Shown one piece after another: positions 42,425 through 51,970 of a stretch of 64,000 bases of DNA (positions within the stretch are counted from its first letter, which is position 1; every line of letters starts with the position of its first letter). Both the position numbers and the translations under genes were made by a program. The notes beneath the pieces were generated by a model. The model saw only the letters and a list, made by a program, of their open reading frames with translations. It searched no databases and was not told where the DNA came from. Source of the stretch: JBBQFC01 sp038321615 (lineage in GTDB: Bacteria; Bacteroidota; Bacteroidia; Flavobacteriales_D; Cryomorphaceae). The DNA is taken from positions 1 to 64,000 of the forward strand of contig JBBQFC010000004.1 of NCBI GenBank assembly GCA_038321615.1. The letters run 5' to 3'.

Positions 42425-44470
42425 ATGCGCAATCTCCCCATTCGATTAAAATTAAGAGCCGCCTTTACGTTAGCAATCGGTATGGCTTTTATTATCCTAA
42501 TAATACGATTGATCTATGATCAAAATAAAAGTGAAACGGCAGACATCGCAAATGCACTTGAAAAATATAAAACGTTAGCGCTCCAAAATTCAAAGGATCA
42601 GCAAGAATTTCTGCACATGGATTGCGTGAACGAACAATACTACATAACTGGCACGAGCGACAAAATGATCGCTCACCAGAAATGGAAAGCCAAGATGGGG
42701 AGCGCAATAACAGAAATTCAAAACTTATCAGTGTCAAAAGCATTGGACTTGGATGATTTACTCTATGAGCTCAACAGGACTCAGATTCGCTCGTTTGACT
42801 CTTTCGATAAATTGGCAAACGCCACAACTCTTGTTGGCTACAAAGACTACGGAATAACCGGAGAAATGAGAGAATTTGCTCATCAATTGGAAGATAGCTT
42901 TCCTGAATTCCTGAAGCCTGAACTGCTATTAATGTTGAGAAGACATGAGAAAGACTTCATTATTCGGAAGGAAGAAAAATATGCAAGTAAATTTTTTGAT
43001 CTCTACCGTAAAATTTCAGTCGAGATGAATTCGACCGTAGGCTCATCAAACGGTCATGACGCAAAAATAATTATTGATCAATATGCGGAAGCCTTTGGAA
43101 AACTCTACCAGCATAGCAAAAGAATAGGATTAACTTCTGGCTCGGGATTGAAAAGCGATTTGGCTGACGCCGAGCAGAATTTGCTGGATCAAACAGATCA
43201 ACTTTTGGTGACTATAAGTGAGAGATCAAAAAATATTCTGCTACGACTACAGATTTACTTTTGGATTGCAATATCGGGCTGCTTACTTACCCTCATGGCA
43301 CTGGTAAATTATCTTGCTCGTCTTCTATCCAGACCAGTTCTCATACTTTCGCAACATGTTGATCAGTTTGTAAGCTCTGATTTTGGGAGCAACATCAAAA
43401 TTGAAAGTTTCGAAAATCGGCGTGATGAGTTCGGTGGGCTTTATAATAATTTCAAGAAGTTAGCCGAAGAAATAACCGTTTCATTCAAAGACTACAGGCA
43501 AAATGCTGAACAGAAGCAGGCAGAAGTTTTAGAGAAAACTCAAAAGATAGAAGCGCAAAGAAAACAGCTGGAAACCCATAAAAATCTGCTTATAGGAAAA
43601 AATACGGCAATTATGGATAGTATCCGATATGCGCAGCGGCTTCAAGAGGCCATATTCCCAAGCAGTAAACATATCTCAGAAATTTTGGGAGATTATACCC
43701 TAATTTTTAAACCAAAGGATGTTGTTTCCGGAGATTTTTACTGGATTTACGAAACTCCCGATTCAATATTTTGGGCGGTCGGAGACTGCACCGGACACGG
43801 GGTTCCTGGAGCTTTCATGAGCATTTTGGGTTATACTTTTCTGAAGCAAGCTGTAGCTGATATGGATCTTCGAGAAACCCATGACATCTTAGACTATCTA
43901 AACATGGCAATTTCTGAATTGCTCAATAAAAACAACGGTGTGGGTGAAATTAAAGATGGGATGGATATCGCACTTTGCCGTTATATAAAACGTGATGGAG
44001 TACTTCAATTTTCTGGAGCAAATCGGCCCTTATGCATCATTCGAAACGGTAACGTAGAAATCTATAAATCCGATCGATTACCGGTAGGATGGTACTTCGA
44101 AAAAGCCCGAGCAGCGTTTACTTCAAAACAGATTCAACTCGAAGATTCTGATTTAATTTACCTTTTCTCCGATGGATATTACGATCAATTTGGCGGTTCC
44201 AATGACAAAAAATTGAAATTCAATAGTTTTAAATCGCTTCTTACAGAACTACATCCTTTTGATCATCAAGCCAATTACAGGCTCCTGATGTTCAGTTTAG
44301 ATCATTGGCAGCAAAAGACCGAGCAAGTGGACGACATCTGCGTATTGGGAATAGGCACGGCGAAACTCAAATCTTACAGTGCCGCAAAGCATATTTCAAA
44401 AAATGTAAGTACGCACGTCCCAAAAGGAACTCAAACGGAAGAAAGTGGCAGATTCAAAAGAGTAAAGTAA
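42425..44470 (+). CDS. SpoIIE-type protein phosphatase with extracytoplasmic sensor
   Basis: A 681-residue membrane signalling protein. Order: membrane helix (about 13-28), an extracytoplasmic helical sensor region (about 30-275), second helix (about 276-298), a HAMP-like segment, a coiled coil (about 360-395), then the SpoIIE/PP2C phosphatase domain (about 410-650). Phosphatase motifs are in place: K-P-K-D-V-V-S-G-D-F-Y-W, D-C-T-G-H-G-V-P-G-A-F-M-S, D-G-M-D-I-A-L-C and F-S-D-G-Y-Y-D-Q-F-G-G. It should dephosphorylate a serine or threonine on a target such as an anti-anti-sigma factor, though no such partner is encoded nearby. Common arrangement in Bacteroidota. Confidence 0.92.
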   Translation: MRNLPIRLKLRAAFTLAIGMAFIILIIRLIYDQNKSETADIANALEKYKTLALQNSKDQQEFLHMDCVNEQYYITGTSDKMIAHQKWKAKMGSAITEIQNLSVSKALDLDDLLYELNRTQIRSFDSFDKLANATTLVGYKDYGITGEMREFAHQLEDSFPEFLKPELLLMLRRHEKDFIIRKEEKYASKFFDLYRKISVEMNSTVGSSNGHDAKIIIDQYAEAFGKLYQHSKRIGLTSGSGLKSDLADAEQNLLDQTDQLLVTISERSKNILLRLQIYFWIAISGCLLTLMALVNYLARLLSRPVLILSQHVDQFVSSDFGSNIKIESFENRRDEFGGLYNNFKKLAEEITVSFKDYRQNAEQKQAEVLEKTQKIEAQRKQLETHKNLLIGKNTAIMDSIRYAQRLQEAIFPSSKHISEILGDYTLIFKPKDVVSGDFYWIYETPDSIFWAVGDCTGHGVPGAFMSILGYTFLKQAVADMDLRETHDILDYLNMAISELLNKNNGVGEIKDGMDIALCRYIKRDGVLQFSGANRPLCIIRNGNVEIYKSDRLPVGWYFEKARAAFTSKQIQLEDSDLIYLFSDGYYDQFGGSNDKKLKFNSFKSLLTELHPFDHQANYRLLMFSLDHWQQKTEQVDDICVLGIGTAKLKSYSAAKHISKNVSTHVPKGTQTEESGRFKRVK

Positions 44471-44492
44471 ATTTGCCAATCAAAAGTCAACA

Positions 44493-45443
44493 ATGGATGA
44501 TGAAAAGTCGGGAGTAAATCTCGCGTATGCCAAGGAGCTGCTAGATAGCGGGCAAATAATTGGGATTCCCACGGAGACAGTTTACGGACTCGCTGCCAAT
44601 GGATTTGATCCAGATGCTATCATCCGGATATTCGACGCAAAGAAACGTCCGTATTTCGACCCGCTTATTTTACACATTGGCCAAGCGGATCAATTGCAAT
44701 TAGTTGCCAAAAAAGTACCGCAAGATGCGCTCAAACTAGCGCAGCGTTTTTGGCCGGGGCCACTCACTATAATCTTAGAGAAGTCCGATCGCATTCCCGA
44801 TCTGGTTTCTTCCGGACTCCCAACAGTGGGGATTCGAATACCTAGACATCCCATCACCTTAGACTTACTCGGCATGCTCGATTACCCCCTTGCCGCTCCA
44901 AGTGCCAACCCCTTTGGGTACATCAGCCCCACAAGTGCAGGGCACGTATTGCGGCAATTAGGCGACTTGATTCCCTACGTTATTGACGGCGGAATGTGCT
45001 CCGTGGGTGTAGAATCGACTATTGTAGATCTCAGTGGCGACCAACCGGTAATGCGTCGGCTCGGTGCCGTAACAAACCAAAGTATTAGTGAGGCATTAGG
45101 CAAACCTGTACTCGAAGATTTCCGTGGGGGAAGCAACCCAGCTGCCCCGGGTTTGCTTGCCGGCCACTATGCCCCTCGCAAACCGCTGTATTTTGGCGAC
45201 ATCGAAGCTCTCCTTGACCAATTTGGCACTCAGAAAGTCGCAGTATTGGGCTATACGCAAACTTACGGTTACCCGGGTATTGCCTTAAGCCCTGGCGGAA
45301 GCATCAACGAAGCCGCCCGCAATTTATTTGCTGCAATGCGTAAACTCGACGAAAGCAACTACGAAATCATTTTGGCTGAAACCATGCCGCATAAAGGAAT
45401 AGGAAGAGCCATGAATGATCGGCTCCAACGGGCTTCCCGCTAG
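44493..45443 (+). CDS. L-threonylcarbamoyladenylate synthase, Sua5 type
   Basis: A 316-residue enzyme making threonylcarbamoyl-AMP for the t6A modification of ANN-decoding tRNAs, from threonine, bicarbonate and ATP. The N-terminal YrdC domain has I-P-T-E-T-V-Y-G-L and the K-R-P-x-x-x-P-L loop (here K-K-R-P-Y-F-D-P-L), A-P-S-A-N and V-E-S-T-I-V-D. The linker A-P-G-L-L-A-G-H-Y-A-P-R-K-P shows it is the longer Sua5 form with the C-terminal domain, rather than short TsaC. It starts 22 bases after the phosphatase gene; a TAAATTTG over the phosphatase stop could serve as a promoter. Confidence 0.95.
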   Translation: MDDEKSGVNLAYAKELLDSGQIIGIPTETVYGLAANGFDPDAIIRIFDAKKRPYFDPLILHIGQADQLQLVAKKVPQDALKLAQRFWPGPLTIILEKSDRIPDLVSSGLPTVGIRIPRHPITLDLLGMLDYPLAAPSANPFGYISPTSAGHVLRQLGDLIPYVIDGGMCSVGVESTIVDLSGDQPVMRRLGAVTNQSISEALGKPVLEDFRGGSNPAAPGLLAGHYAPRKPLYFGDIEALLDQFGTQKVAVLGYTQTYGYPGIALSPGGSINEAARNLFAAMRKLDESNYEIILAETMPHKGIGRAMNDRLQRASR

Positions 45444-45445
45444 GG

Positions 45446-46144
45446 CTACCTGCCAAATAAATTGCGGCCACTTCCAAAGCCGAACTCTGTGCCAATTACA
45501 AAAAGACGGGTACCTGGAAAAAGGAGCGGTTCACTTACTAAAAAATATGTTCCAAATAAGAAGTTTCGATTGAAGTTCATATCGAGACCTGCACCGGCTC
45601 TGATCCGATCAAAACCCTGAAATCTGGGAAAATCCGGTTCATAAAGCGCGTAGCGCAGATCGAAGTTCACATAGGGTTGATACTTCCTATTTACACGGTA
45701 GCCTATTTTAAAAGTATTCCGCAGGTTAGTTTCCCAGCCGAGTTCACGGTCTTCTCCGTAGTTTATTGTTCTTTTCTCCCATTGGCCGCGCAGCCTGTTG
45801 GCAAAGGTATATCGACCACTTTTAAAACGGAGCGTAAGGTCGCCGCCCAGCCGGTGCCTATGGCCGTAAATGCCAGACGCCCGGCGATCGAGTATGTACC
45901 GATAGTGGCCACCGACACGGACGTGTTTATTGATTTTATATTGCAGACCCAGATTAGTGAAAGCACGGTCGAGCTGCGATAGATTCTGCCCGAAGCGAAA
46001 CTCTTGATCGATTTCAATTTCAAAATCCTTGGTCAAATCGGTAGCAAAGCTGAATGTAGTCCATCCGCCAAAATCTTGATCGACTTGAGCCTTTGCATAA
46101 GCAATACCGCATAAGAAAACAATAAGCCAAAAGGCCTTAAGCAT
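45446..46144 (-). CDS. DUF2490 outer-membrane protein
   Basis: A 232-residue protein with a signal peptide ending A-K-A-Q and a mature part made of short amphipathic strands ending in F-G-R, as in outer-membrane beta-barrels. The R-F-G-x-x-L-x-x-L-D-x-x-x-x-x-L-G-L-Q-Y-K and G-H-Y-R-Y pattern fits DUF2490. Last gene of a minus-strand run with DUF4956 and VTC genes (overlap of eight bases with the former). Possibly a channel for a polymer or its precursor, by context only. Confidence 0.85.
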   Translation of the reverse strand: MLKAFWLIVFLCGIAYAKAQVDQDFGGWTTFSFATDLTKDFEIEIDQEFRFGQNLSQLDRAFTNLGLQYKINKHVRVGGHYRYILDRRASGIYGHRHRLGGDLTLRFKSGRYTFANRLRGQWEKRTINYGEDRELGWETNLRNTFKIGYRVNRKYQPYVNFDLRYALYEPDFPRFQGFDRIRAGAGLDMNFNRNFLFGTYFLVSEPLLFPGTRLFVIGTEFGFGSGRNLFGR

Positions 46145-46871
46145 CGTTATCCTGCTTGCTGTGGTAGTAAACTTTAATGGTAGCCGTATCGCGAAGAAAA
46201 TCGATTTTCTTGATGTAAAGTTTGTGCACTACAAGACCCGTGCGAGCCTGAATATCTGCTTTAAGCTCCGCTCTATGCTCCGGCTTAATAAGCTCTATGC
46301 GTTCGTATTCGATGGTTTTCACAAATCCCGTTTGGACAAATACATTCCCTTCCACCAGGAAAGCCATAATCAAGATTACTAAATTCATTAGACCGATTTC
46401 GAGTATCGATCCTTCTGTTAGCGAAGCGATAAGACCTAAGGTGATAGAAATGAATAAATAGGTCATATCTCGGGCGGTGATATCTTCCGTGCGGTAGCGC
46501 AAAATGCTGAAAATCGCGAATAACCCGAACGCAGCGCCCACGCCAAAACCACTGTTGTTGTTGAGCAAAGTGGTGATGATCAATATAATGATATTGAACA
46601 TAAAGAAGGTGAAGAAGAAATCGTAGCGGCCGTAAACCGGATAATAAATGAACCGGATGAGAATGAACATCGCAAGGAGATCTACTGCCATACGAATGAA
46701 AAAATGCAGGTCGAAGCGCCCCAAGGCCAAGCTGAAAAATTCAATAGGCTCGGCAGTTGCGGTCGGAATGCTTTCCATACCCCAGGGATCTTGACCTAGC
46801 CCCAGGAAGGGAAGGACGATACAAACGATTAATAGGAGAAATGATGGTTTCGAGCTAAAAAGTGAACGCAT
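46137..46871 (-). CDS. DUF4956 inner-membrane protein
   Basis: A 244-residue protein. The ATG at 46871 is preferred over 46913 because the longer form would run back into the upstream VTC gene. After an N-terminal hydrophobic segment it shows four or more membrane helices in residues about 55-165 (for example I-I-I-L-I-I-T-T-L-L and L-I-S-I-T-L-G-L-I), with a soluble C-terminal part rich in I-x-K-I-D-F. It matches DUF4956, commonly encoded next to VTC-type polyphosphate polymerases and CotH kinases. Its role, perhaps anchoring or exporting a polymer, is not known. Confidence 0.82.
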   Translation of the reverse strand: MRSLFSSKPSFLLLIVCIVLPFLGLGQDPWGMESIPTATAEPIEFFSLALGRFDLHFFIRMAVDLLAMFILIRFIYYPVYGRYDFFFTFFMFNIIILIITTLLNNNSGFGVGAAFGLFAIFSILRYRTEDITARDMTYLFISITLGLIASLTEGSILEIGLMNLVILIMAFLVEGNVFVQTGFVKTIEYERIELIKPEHRAELKADIQARTGLVVHKLYIKKIDFLRDTATIKVYYHSKQDNDA

Positions 46872-47631
46872 GGTCAATTTTTTGGAGGTAGTGCAGGTTT
46901 GGTTTAAAGGCATTCGATTTGAGATTCTTGTGCAATAAAGTCATCGATAAGCAGTACTTACTAAAGGAAAACTCTCGAATAGAAAGGCTTCGCAGGGCTG
47001 CTACGGCTGGCGAACGGCGTATGGCATCGGTTTTCACTTCAATGATCGCTACATCGCCAAAATGAGCAGACCGCCCATCTTGTTCCGTCGAAATACGAAA
47101 ATCAATTGATACGCGCTCATTCAGAACGGTATCAATAAGCGCTATGCGGTGGTAGTGAATAGCAACCGTGGCGCCGAGACTTTTTAAAACTTCTTCGGGA
47201 AAATAGTTTGCCAGAAAAGTTCGTGAAGTACTTGAAAGGAGGCTGTCATTGTAGCCCACACGCGTTCGCTCTTTGCGAGTAAAACCCTTGTTATTCTTCA
47301 TTTTCACCTCCATAAAGGCGGTGCCTGTATTGGAATATTTGCGGATACGGATCTTTGATCGCGTCGCTCTTCGGGCGTGGTGTGCCTTGAAAAACGACAA
47401 ATCTGCTGTGTCTAAATACTGCGAAGAATAGGGCGAAATGGATTGGCCTGCCGCAGTAATATTTTGATAATCTTGAGTAATGAGCTTCAAGAAAGCGGCA
47501 ATGTCATCCTTATGACATAGAAATTTACGGTCGAAACGCTTCATTAAGATTTCCGCTGGAAGAGCTTCTAGTTCGATTTTTTCGAAAGGCGACACAGCTT
47601 GAACAATACAATCGGGGTATTGCTCATTCAT
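46855..47631 (-). CDS. VTC-type polyphosphate polymerase domain protein
   Basis: A 258-residue soluble protein with the VTC tunnel fold: M-K-R-F-D-R-K-F at the start, Y-L-D-T-A-D-L-x-F-F followed by H-H-A-R-R-A-T-R-S-K-I-R-I-R, V-K-M-K-N-N-K-G-F-T-R-K-E-R and a conserved E-V-K-x-D strand later. In yeast Vtc4, such basic tunnel residues polymerise ATP gamma-phosphate into polyphosphate; bacterial forms are less studied. It overlaps the following DUF4956 gene by 17 bases and the preceding gene by eight, so it is coupled to both. The reaction is inferred from the fold. Confidence 0.87.
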   Translation of the reverse strand: MNEQYPDCIVQAVSPFEKIELEALPAEILMKRFDRKFLCHKDDIAAFLKLITQDYQNITAAGQSISPYSSQYLDTADLSFFKAHHARRATRSKIRIRKYSNTGTAFMEVKMKNNKGFTRKERTRVGYNDSLLSSTSRTFLANYFPEEVLKSLGATVAIHYHRIALIDTVLNERVSIDFRISTEQDGRSAHFGDVAIIEVKTDAIRRSPAVAALRSLSIREFSFSKYCLSMTLLHKNLKSNAFKPNLHYLQKIDHAFTF

Positions 47632-48202
47632 ACATGTAGGCTTTTGTTTCTACCAAGATACCGTCAACTTCGGTGCGTTTCCCGATTTTAAAACCCCGGT
47701 CATCGAAGGAATATATTTCAATTCGGGTCTCATTTCTATCACCAAACACGGTGCGTTTTTCCACCACATCGCCAAAGCTATTGTAGGTGTAAAAAGTAGT
47801 GCTCACAAGCTCGCCTGCCCTGTTATAGTATGCCGTGGAAAGCTTATCCCCTTTTTTAAATTTATGTACTTGCTTTTCGTATTCGGCCGAGCGCTCTTGG
47901 GGATTTCGATCGTAAGGTTGGTCGCGTACTTCTTCTATAATATCATCTCCTTCGTACAACCGCTTTTCAGTGGTCTTGACGTTTCCGTCGGGGAGCATAT
48001 CGACTTTTTCCACCCATTCGCCATCTGCATTGTAACTTTCGTGTTCTGAAATGTAAGGCTCCAGAGCTTCACCATTAGCGTACGGCGTTGTAAGTTCTTT
48101 CATAGACTTAATGCCATACGTCTTCTTTAGCTTCGATTGCCCGTAAGCTGAAGCCAGGAATAATGGAAAAAGTATCAGGAATGCAGCCGTGCTCTTCTTC
48201 AT
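47624..48202 (-). CDS. Exported protein with RHS-like short repeats
   Basis: A 192-residue protein with a signal peptide ending S-A-Y-G-Q. The mature part contains repeats in the style of RHS/YD or MORN-like units (Y-N-A-D-G-E-W-V-E-K, Y-N-R-A-G-E-L-V-S-T-T-F, Y-N-S-F-G-D-V-V-E-K-R), which form extended beta strands. Overlaps the VTC gene by eight bases and the lipoprotein gene by four, so it is part of the CotH/VTC block. No enzyme activity is visible. Confidence 0.72.
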   Translation of the reverse strand: MKKSTAAFLILFPLFLASAYGQSKLKKTYGIKSMKELTTPYANGEALEPYISEHESYNADGEWVEKVDMLPDGNVKTTEKRLYEGDDIIEEVRDQPYDRNPQERSAEYEKQVHKFKKGDKLSTAYYNRAGELVSTTFYTYNSFGDVVEKRTVFGDRNETRIEIYSFDDRGFKIGKRTEVDGILVETKAYMYE

Positions 48203-48591
48203 CTTACCACCACAATATCGGGTAAAACTATTTTGGCTTTTCGGTCGGATATTTCAACTTCCAACCTACGCGTTTCGTTGGCATCGGTAAGGTCGCAAGC
48301 GTTCGAAATTGCGTAAACGGTGTACCTACCTTCTTGTAAATAAGGAAACCAATAAGTGCCATCTGGACCCGTGCGCACACGTTCAAAATAAGAAGGTTCA
48401 TCGCCCGCAATGATATAGACTTCTTCATCTACACCATAATAGGTAGCTCGCAAATCGCTGCAATTCCCATTATACTCTTCGATCCAGACCTTACCCTGTA
48501 TGGATGCTTTTCCGCCAGGACCAGGATCCTTTTCGCAGGCTGAAAAAATAAAAATGGCTATTAAAAAGCTAAAAATCGTGCAGCGCTTCAT
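48199..48591 (-). CDS. Predicted lipoprotein with carboxypeptidase-regulatory-like fold
   Basis: A 130-residue lipoprotein: lipobox F-S-A-C (Cys19) after a short hydrophobic segment. The ATG at 48591 is preferred over 48648 because it yields a normal signal. The mature part shows G-K-A-S-I-Q-G-K-V-W and G-P-D-G-T-Y-W-F-P-Y-L-Q-E-G-R-Y-T-V-Y-A, the usual pattern of the small beta-sandwich (CarboxypepD_reg-like) domain on Bacteroidota surface lipoproteins. Lies 66 bases downstream of the CotH gene on the same strand. Confidence 0.75.
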   Translation of the reverse strand: MKRCTIFSFLIAIFIFSACEKDPGPGGKASIQGKVWIEEYNGNCSDLRATYYGVDEEVYIIAGDEPSYFERVRTGPDGTYWFPYLQEGRYTVYAISNACDLTDANETRRLEVEISDRKAKIVLPDIVVVR

Positions 48592-48657
48592 GGTCTCAAA
48601 GAGCCAAATATCGCAAACCTTGACGACATGGTAACATTGGCTTAACATTAAACGCGA

Positions 48658-51600
48658 TTAACGAATCAAGGTAATGTGTCCAAGCCGCTCCACAATCTCG
48701 CCTGTAATAGTATTGGTATACCTTATAAAATAAGCATAAACACCAGCTTCGCAGTAGTAATCGCCGCCATCAAGGTTTCCATTCCAGCCTTTATCAATAT
48801 CGAAAGTGGTCCAAATAGTCTTCCCCCAGCGATCGATTACGGCGAAGCGAAAATCTTCCACGGCTATCTCATTGGCGTAGGCCTTAAATAGATCGTTGAC
48901 CCCATCGCCATTAGGGGTAAAGGAATTTGGAATATACACGTTGTGGATACGCTCTTTGAAATGAGCGATCAGACGCGCCGGGCCCAAGAATTTGTAATTC
49001 TGATAACCCACTTCGGGATAAGCGATGGGGTACCCGAAGAAGACTTCCCAATGAGAAAATTCGTAGATGCCGCGATTGATTGGGTCAAGCAAGATAAAGT
49101 CATTTGATAGAAAACGCTTCTCGTAAGGGAACGTGTCTTCAAATATTCCGTCAATGCGCATCACGCCTGCTCCTTCGGGTTCTACTTCGACTTGCAGGAG
49201 GTAATTTGGCAACTCGACGTAGTTCGCAATAACCACATCAGCAGTATTAAATACGGTAATAATCTCCGCGCTCGACTCATTAGGCGCTGGTATAGCGTTC
49301 AGAATACTCCAATGCGAAAATTCGTGAAAAGGAAGTAGAGACGCTGTTTCCAAAAGCACATCCACACCGCCGGGTATTTGCAGATTTGCGGGAAGTGGGG
49401 TTATGTCGCTTTCGTTCATCCGCATGCTACCGGCGCCAGCGGGGACTACGTTGAAACTAACGGAGTAAATAAGTTCTTCGAAGAAAGCCGTTATCGACCC
49501 ATCAGCGTCGGCGGAGAACAGGTTTTCGGCCGAAATAGGCGCATTAACAAAGACAAAATCCGATTGCCAATAATCAAAAGCCCAGCCACCATTTGCCGTA
49601 GCAAGTATAGCATAATCAGTAGCTGGAAGCTCTATGGTAACAGGAAAGGAATTATAGGTAACACCGTTCAAAGTGATGCTCCCGCCAAGCGCTGGCTCAG
49701 CATTCAAGGTGATATTATAAACTTGGTCGGGTACAAAATGAGCGACCAGGGTATCATTTGCAGTGAAGGTCAGTAAGATTGCCTCATCCAATTCGTCGGG
49801 AGTTATTACGGTATTGTTCGACGTCCAATGCGAAAAGGAAAAGCCAGGATTTTCATCGGCATCAAAAGGCACTTCGATGCCTCCAAAATAGGCGGTAGTG
49901 TAGGGATAGGTCGAGATTTCAAAAGAACTTAGATCGATTCGACCACCCTCTGGTGGATCGGCCATAAGCGTTATTTGATAAGGGCCGCTCAATTCCGGAT
50001 AGCAATCAATAAAGCCATCGTTGACTGTAGCGCAGCGGGTATCGATGAAATCGTGAATCTCTTGAACGTTCGACTCCCACTCGGCCATGCTCCCGCCCCA
50101 ACGGGTAATGTGGCCGGGCATTTCAGGAGCGATAAGGCCAACTAAACTATCTAAGTGGTTATGCATAAAATCGCAACTGAAGTAGATGCCACTCAGATCA
50201 GAAAATCGATTAACATACTCCGAGAAGAATTGATCGTTGGTCAGCAGTGCGTTCCAAATAGGCACATGGCCTTGACCGCCAGGGTCACCAATTTGAGCCG
50301 GGTCGCAGATATCCGCGTTAGCCGATTGATCGGGAATACCCGTAAAATTGACGTAATGCCCAAAAGTGGCGTCCATATCCCATAGAATATAACGCCATCT
50401 CCGACCGTCACCATCTGGATTGCGCCCACGCCACCAACCCGTATTCCAATTGAGCCAGTCGGCGCAAACGGTGTAGGAGTTCAACGTGAAATAATCGATC
50501 AAACTGGTTACATTGAATCGATCCACTACATATTCGTAATTGGCATCGACAGACATGTCATTACCTAAAATATAATCGCGGAGATCGTACCATTCATCTG
50601 CTGAGCCAAATTCTTCCCAAGTGCCTCCCCAGGTTTTTAAGAAATCTACGTCATTGGAACCTTGGTCGTAATAATGATCGGTGAAGTCGATGTCATCAAC
50701 CTTTTCGCGAATCTCATACACACCCCAATATTGCCCGTTCACGTACATCACGCAGGGTTCGTAGCTACGCTCATCGAGCTTAAGGTCGGCTACTTGCGAA
50801 AGGCTTTGCACATAAGCATCGCGTATGTGGGCACCGCCGTTTTCAAAAGGGTAATTATCGCTAGCAGCAGCCTTCAGAATCAGGCGTTGGTAGCCATCTC
50901 TATCCTTCCCTGGAAACACCGGGTATTCAATTTCATTGCCGTAGCCAAACTCGTCTTGGGTTATATAGTCAATTCCGCGCTGCGGATAGGCCCACGAATC
51001 ATTTCCATGTTCATTGAAATCGCCTAGTGCTTGAGCAAGCAGCTCTCCCTGCGGTGAGAAAAGCTCAAAATGGCCAACGGGTTCAATTTGTTGTCCGTTC
51101 AGCAGGGTTAAAAGTTGATTGCCACTTACGGAAACAATTGGCGTGCTATGTGTCTGGTTTAGGAAATAGGTGTGGGTGGCAATGAAACTAGGAGGCGTAT
51201 CGGGATTGCTGCTGAAAGCTCTCGCCCGAATTACCGTCGTTACTGCCAGATTGATAGACCCCGTATATACTTGACTGGAGACGATTGGCTCCGAGCCATC
51301 GGTAGTGTAGCGAATAGTTGCGCCAGGAGTAGCGGAAGTAATGGTAACATTTGCGTTTCCGGAATAATATCCAGGTGCCGTTGCAATTGTAAGCTCGGGA
51401 TACTCATCGCGCGGAGCTGCATTCGGATTGCCCGGAGTTGGCGTAGTAAATATCGACCAGGTGTTGCCGCCATCGGTTGTCCTTCCTCGGGAATGCCCAC
51501 GCTGATTAGCGGTAAGCAATAGGTAGCTATCGACAATGATCCCCCCCGGATTGCTTAGTACTGCTCCTTCTTGCTTGGCTTGGGTAATTTTAAAATTAGT

Positions 51601-51912
51601 GTGCAAATTTGGAAGGGTCTGAATATCCCGACCCGAACACCAAAACCGGAGAAAACCATTACCCGCAATATTAATTCCGGCCGGAATAGCCCACTTCATG
51701 GGTTCCAGCTCGTTGTCGCTCAAATAAAATCCGCTCAAATCTACTGGTGTGCCAGAAGTATTATAGAGCTCCAGCCAATCTTCGTAATCGCCAAAATTAT
51801 CTATGAAGCCACCTCCTTGAAAATTTGCGGCACTCAATTCGTTTATTACCACTTGAGCGCGCAAGGAGAACCCTATCGAAAAGGCAAAAAGCAGCGTAAG
51901 CAATCGGTTCAT
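48658..51912 (-). CDS. CotH-kinase surface protein with lamin-tail and gliding-type C-terminal domain
   Basis: A 1084-residue secreted protein. Order: signal peptide (ending R-A-Q), a lamin-tail domain (V-V-I-N-E-L-S-A-A-N-F then D-W-L-E-L-Y-N-T-S), a chitobiase/FN3-like region, the CotH kinase domain (about residues 250-600), three repeats of a bacterial Ig-like kind, and a C-terminal gliding-motility/T9SS domain (Y-I-P-N-S-F-T-P-N-G-D-G-V-N-D then F-I-R-Y-T). CotH landmarks G-V-Y-E-I-R-E-K-V-D and W-D-M-D-A-T-F-G, with likely metal-binding aspartates, are intact, so it may phosphorylate another surface protein, as CotH does in spores. It begins the run with VTC and DUF4956 downstream. Confidence 0.9.
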   Translation of the reverse strand: MNRLLTLLFAFSIGFSLRAQVVINELSAANFQGGGFIDNFGDYEDWLELYNTSGTPVDLSGFYLSDNELEPMKWAIPAGINIAGNGFLRFWCSGRDIQTLPNLHTNFKITQAKQEGAVLSNPGGIIVDSYLLLTANQRGHSRGRTTDGGNTWSIFTTPTPGNPNAAPRDEYPELTIATAPGYYSGNANVTITSATPGATIRYTTDGSEPIVSSQVYTGSINLAVTTVIRARAFSSNPDTPPSFIATHTYFLNQTHSTPIVSVSGNQLLTLLNGQQIEPVGHFELFSPQGELLAQALGDFNEHGNDSWAYPQRGIDYITQDEFGYGNEIEYPVFPGKDRDGYQRLILKAAASDNYPFENGGAHIRDAYVQSLSQVADLKLDERSYEPCVMYVNGQYWGVYEIREKVDDIDFTDHYYDQGSNDVDFLKTWGGTWEEFGSADEWYDLRDYILGNDMSVDANYEYVVDRFNVTSLIDYFTLNSYTVCADWLNWNTGWWRGRNPDGDGRRWRYILWDMDATFGHYVNFTGIPDQSANADICDPAQIGDPGGQGHVPIWNALLTNDQFFSEYVNRFSDLSGIYFSCDFMHNHLDSLVGLIAPEMPGHITRWGGSMAEWESNVQEIHDFIDTRCATVNDGFIDCYPELSGPYQITLMADPPEGGRIDLSSFEISTYPYTTAYFGGIEVPFDADENPGFSFSHWTSNNTVITPDELDEAILLTFTANDTLVAHFVPDQVYNITLNAEPALGGSITLNGVTYNSFPVTIELPATDYAILATANGGWAFDYWQSDFVFVNAPISAENLFSADADGSITAFFEELIYSVSFNVVPAGAGSMRMNESDITPLPANLQIPGGVDVLLETASLLPFHEFSHWSILNAIPAPNESSAEIITVFNTADVVIANYVELPNYLLQVEVEPEGAGVMRIDGIFEDTFPYEKRFLSNDFILLDPINRGIYEFSHWEVFFGYPIAYPEVGYQNYKFLGPARLIAHFKERIHNVYIPNSFTPNGDGVNDLFKAYANEIAVEDFRFAVIDRWGKTIWTTFDIDKGWNGNLDGGDYYCEAGVYAYFIRYTNTITGEIVERLGHITLIR

Positions 51913-51970
51913 AAAGCAGGTTAAAAAATGGTTTCAGTTCATTGACGATACGTTTAGATACAAGTTGTAT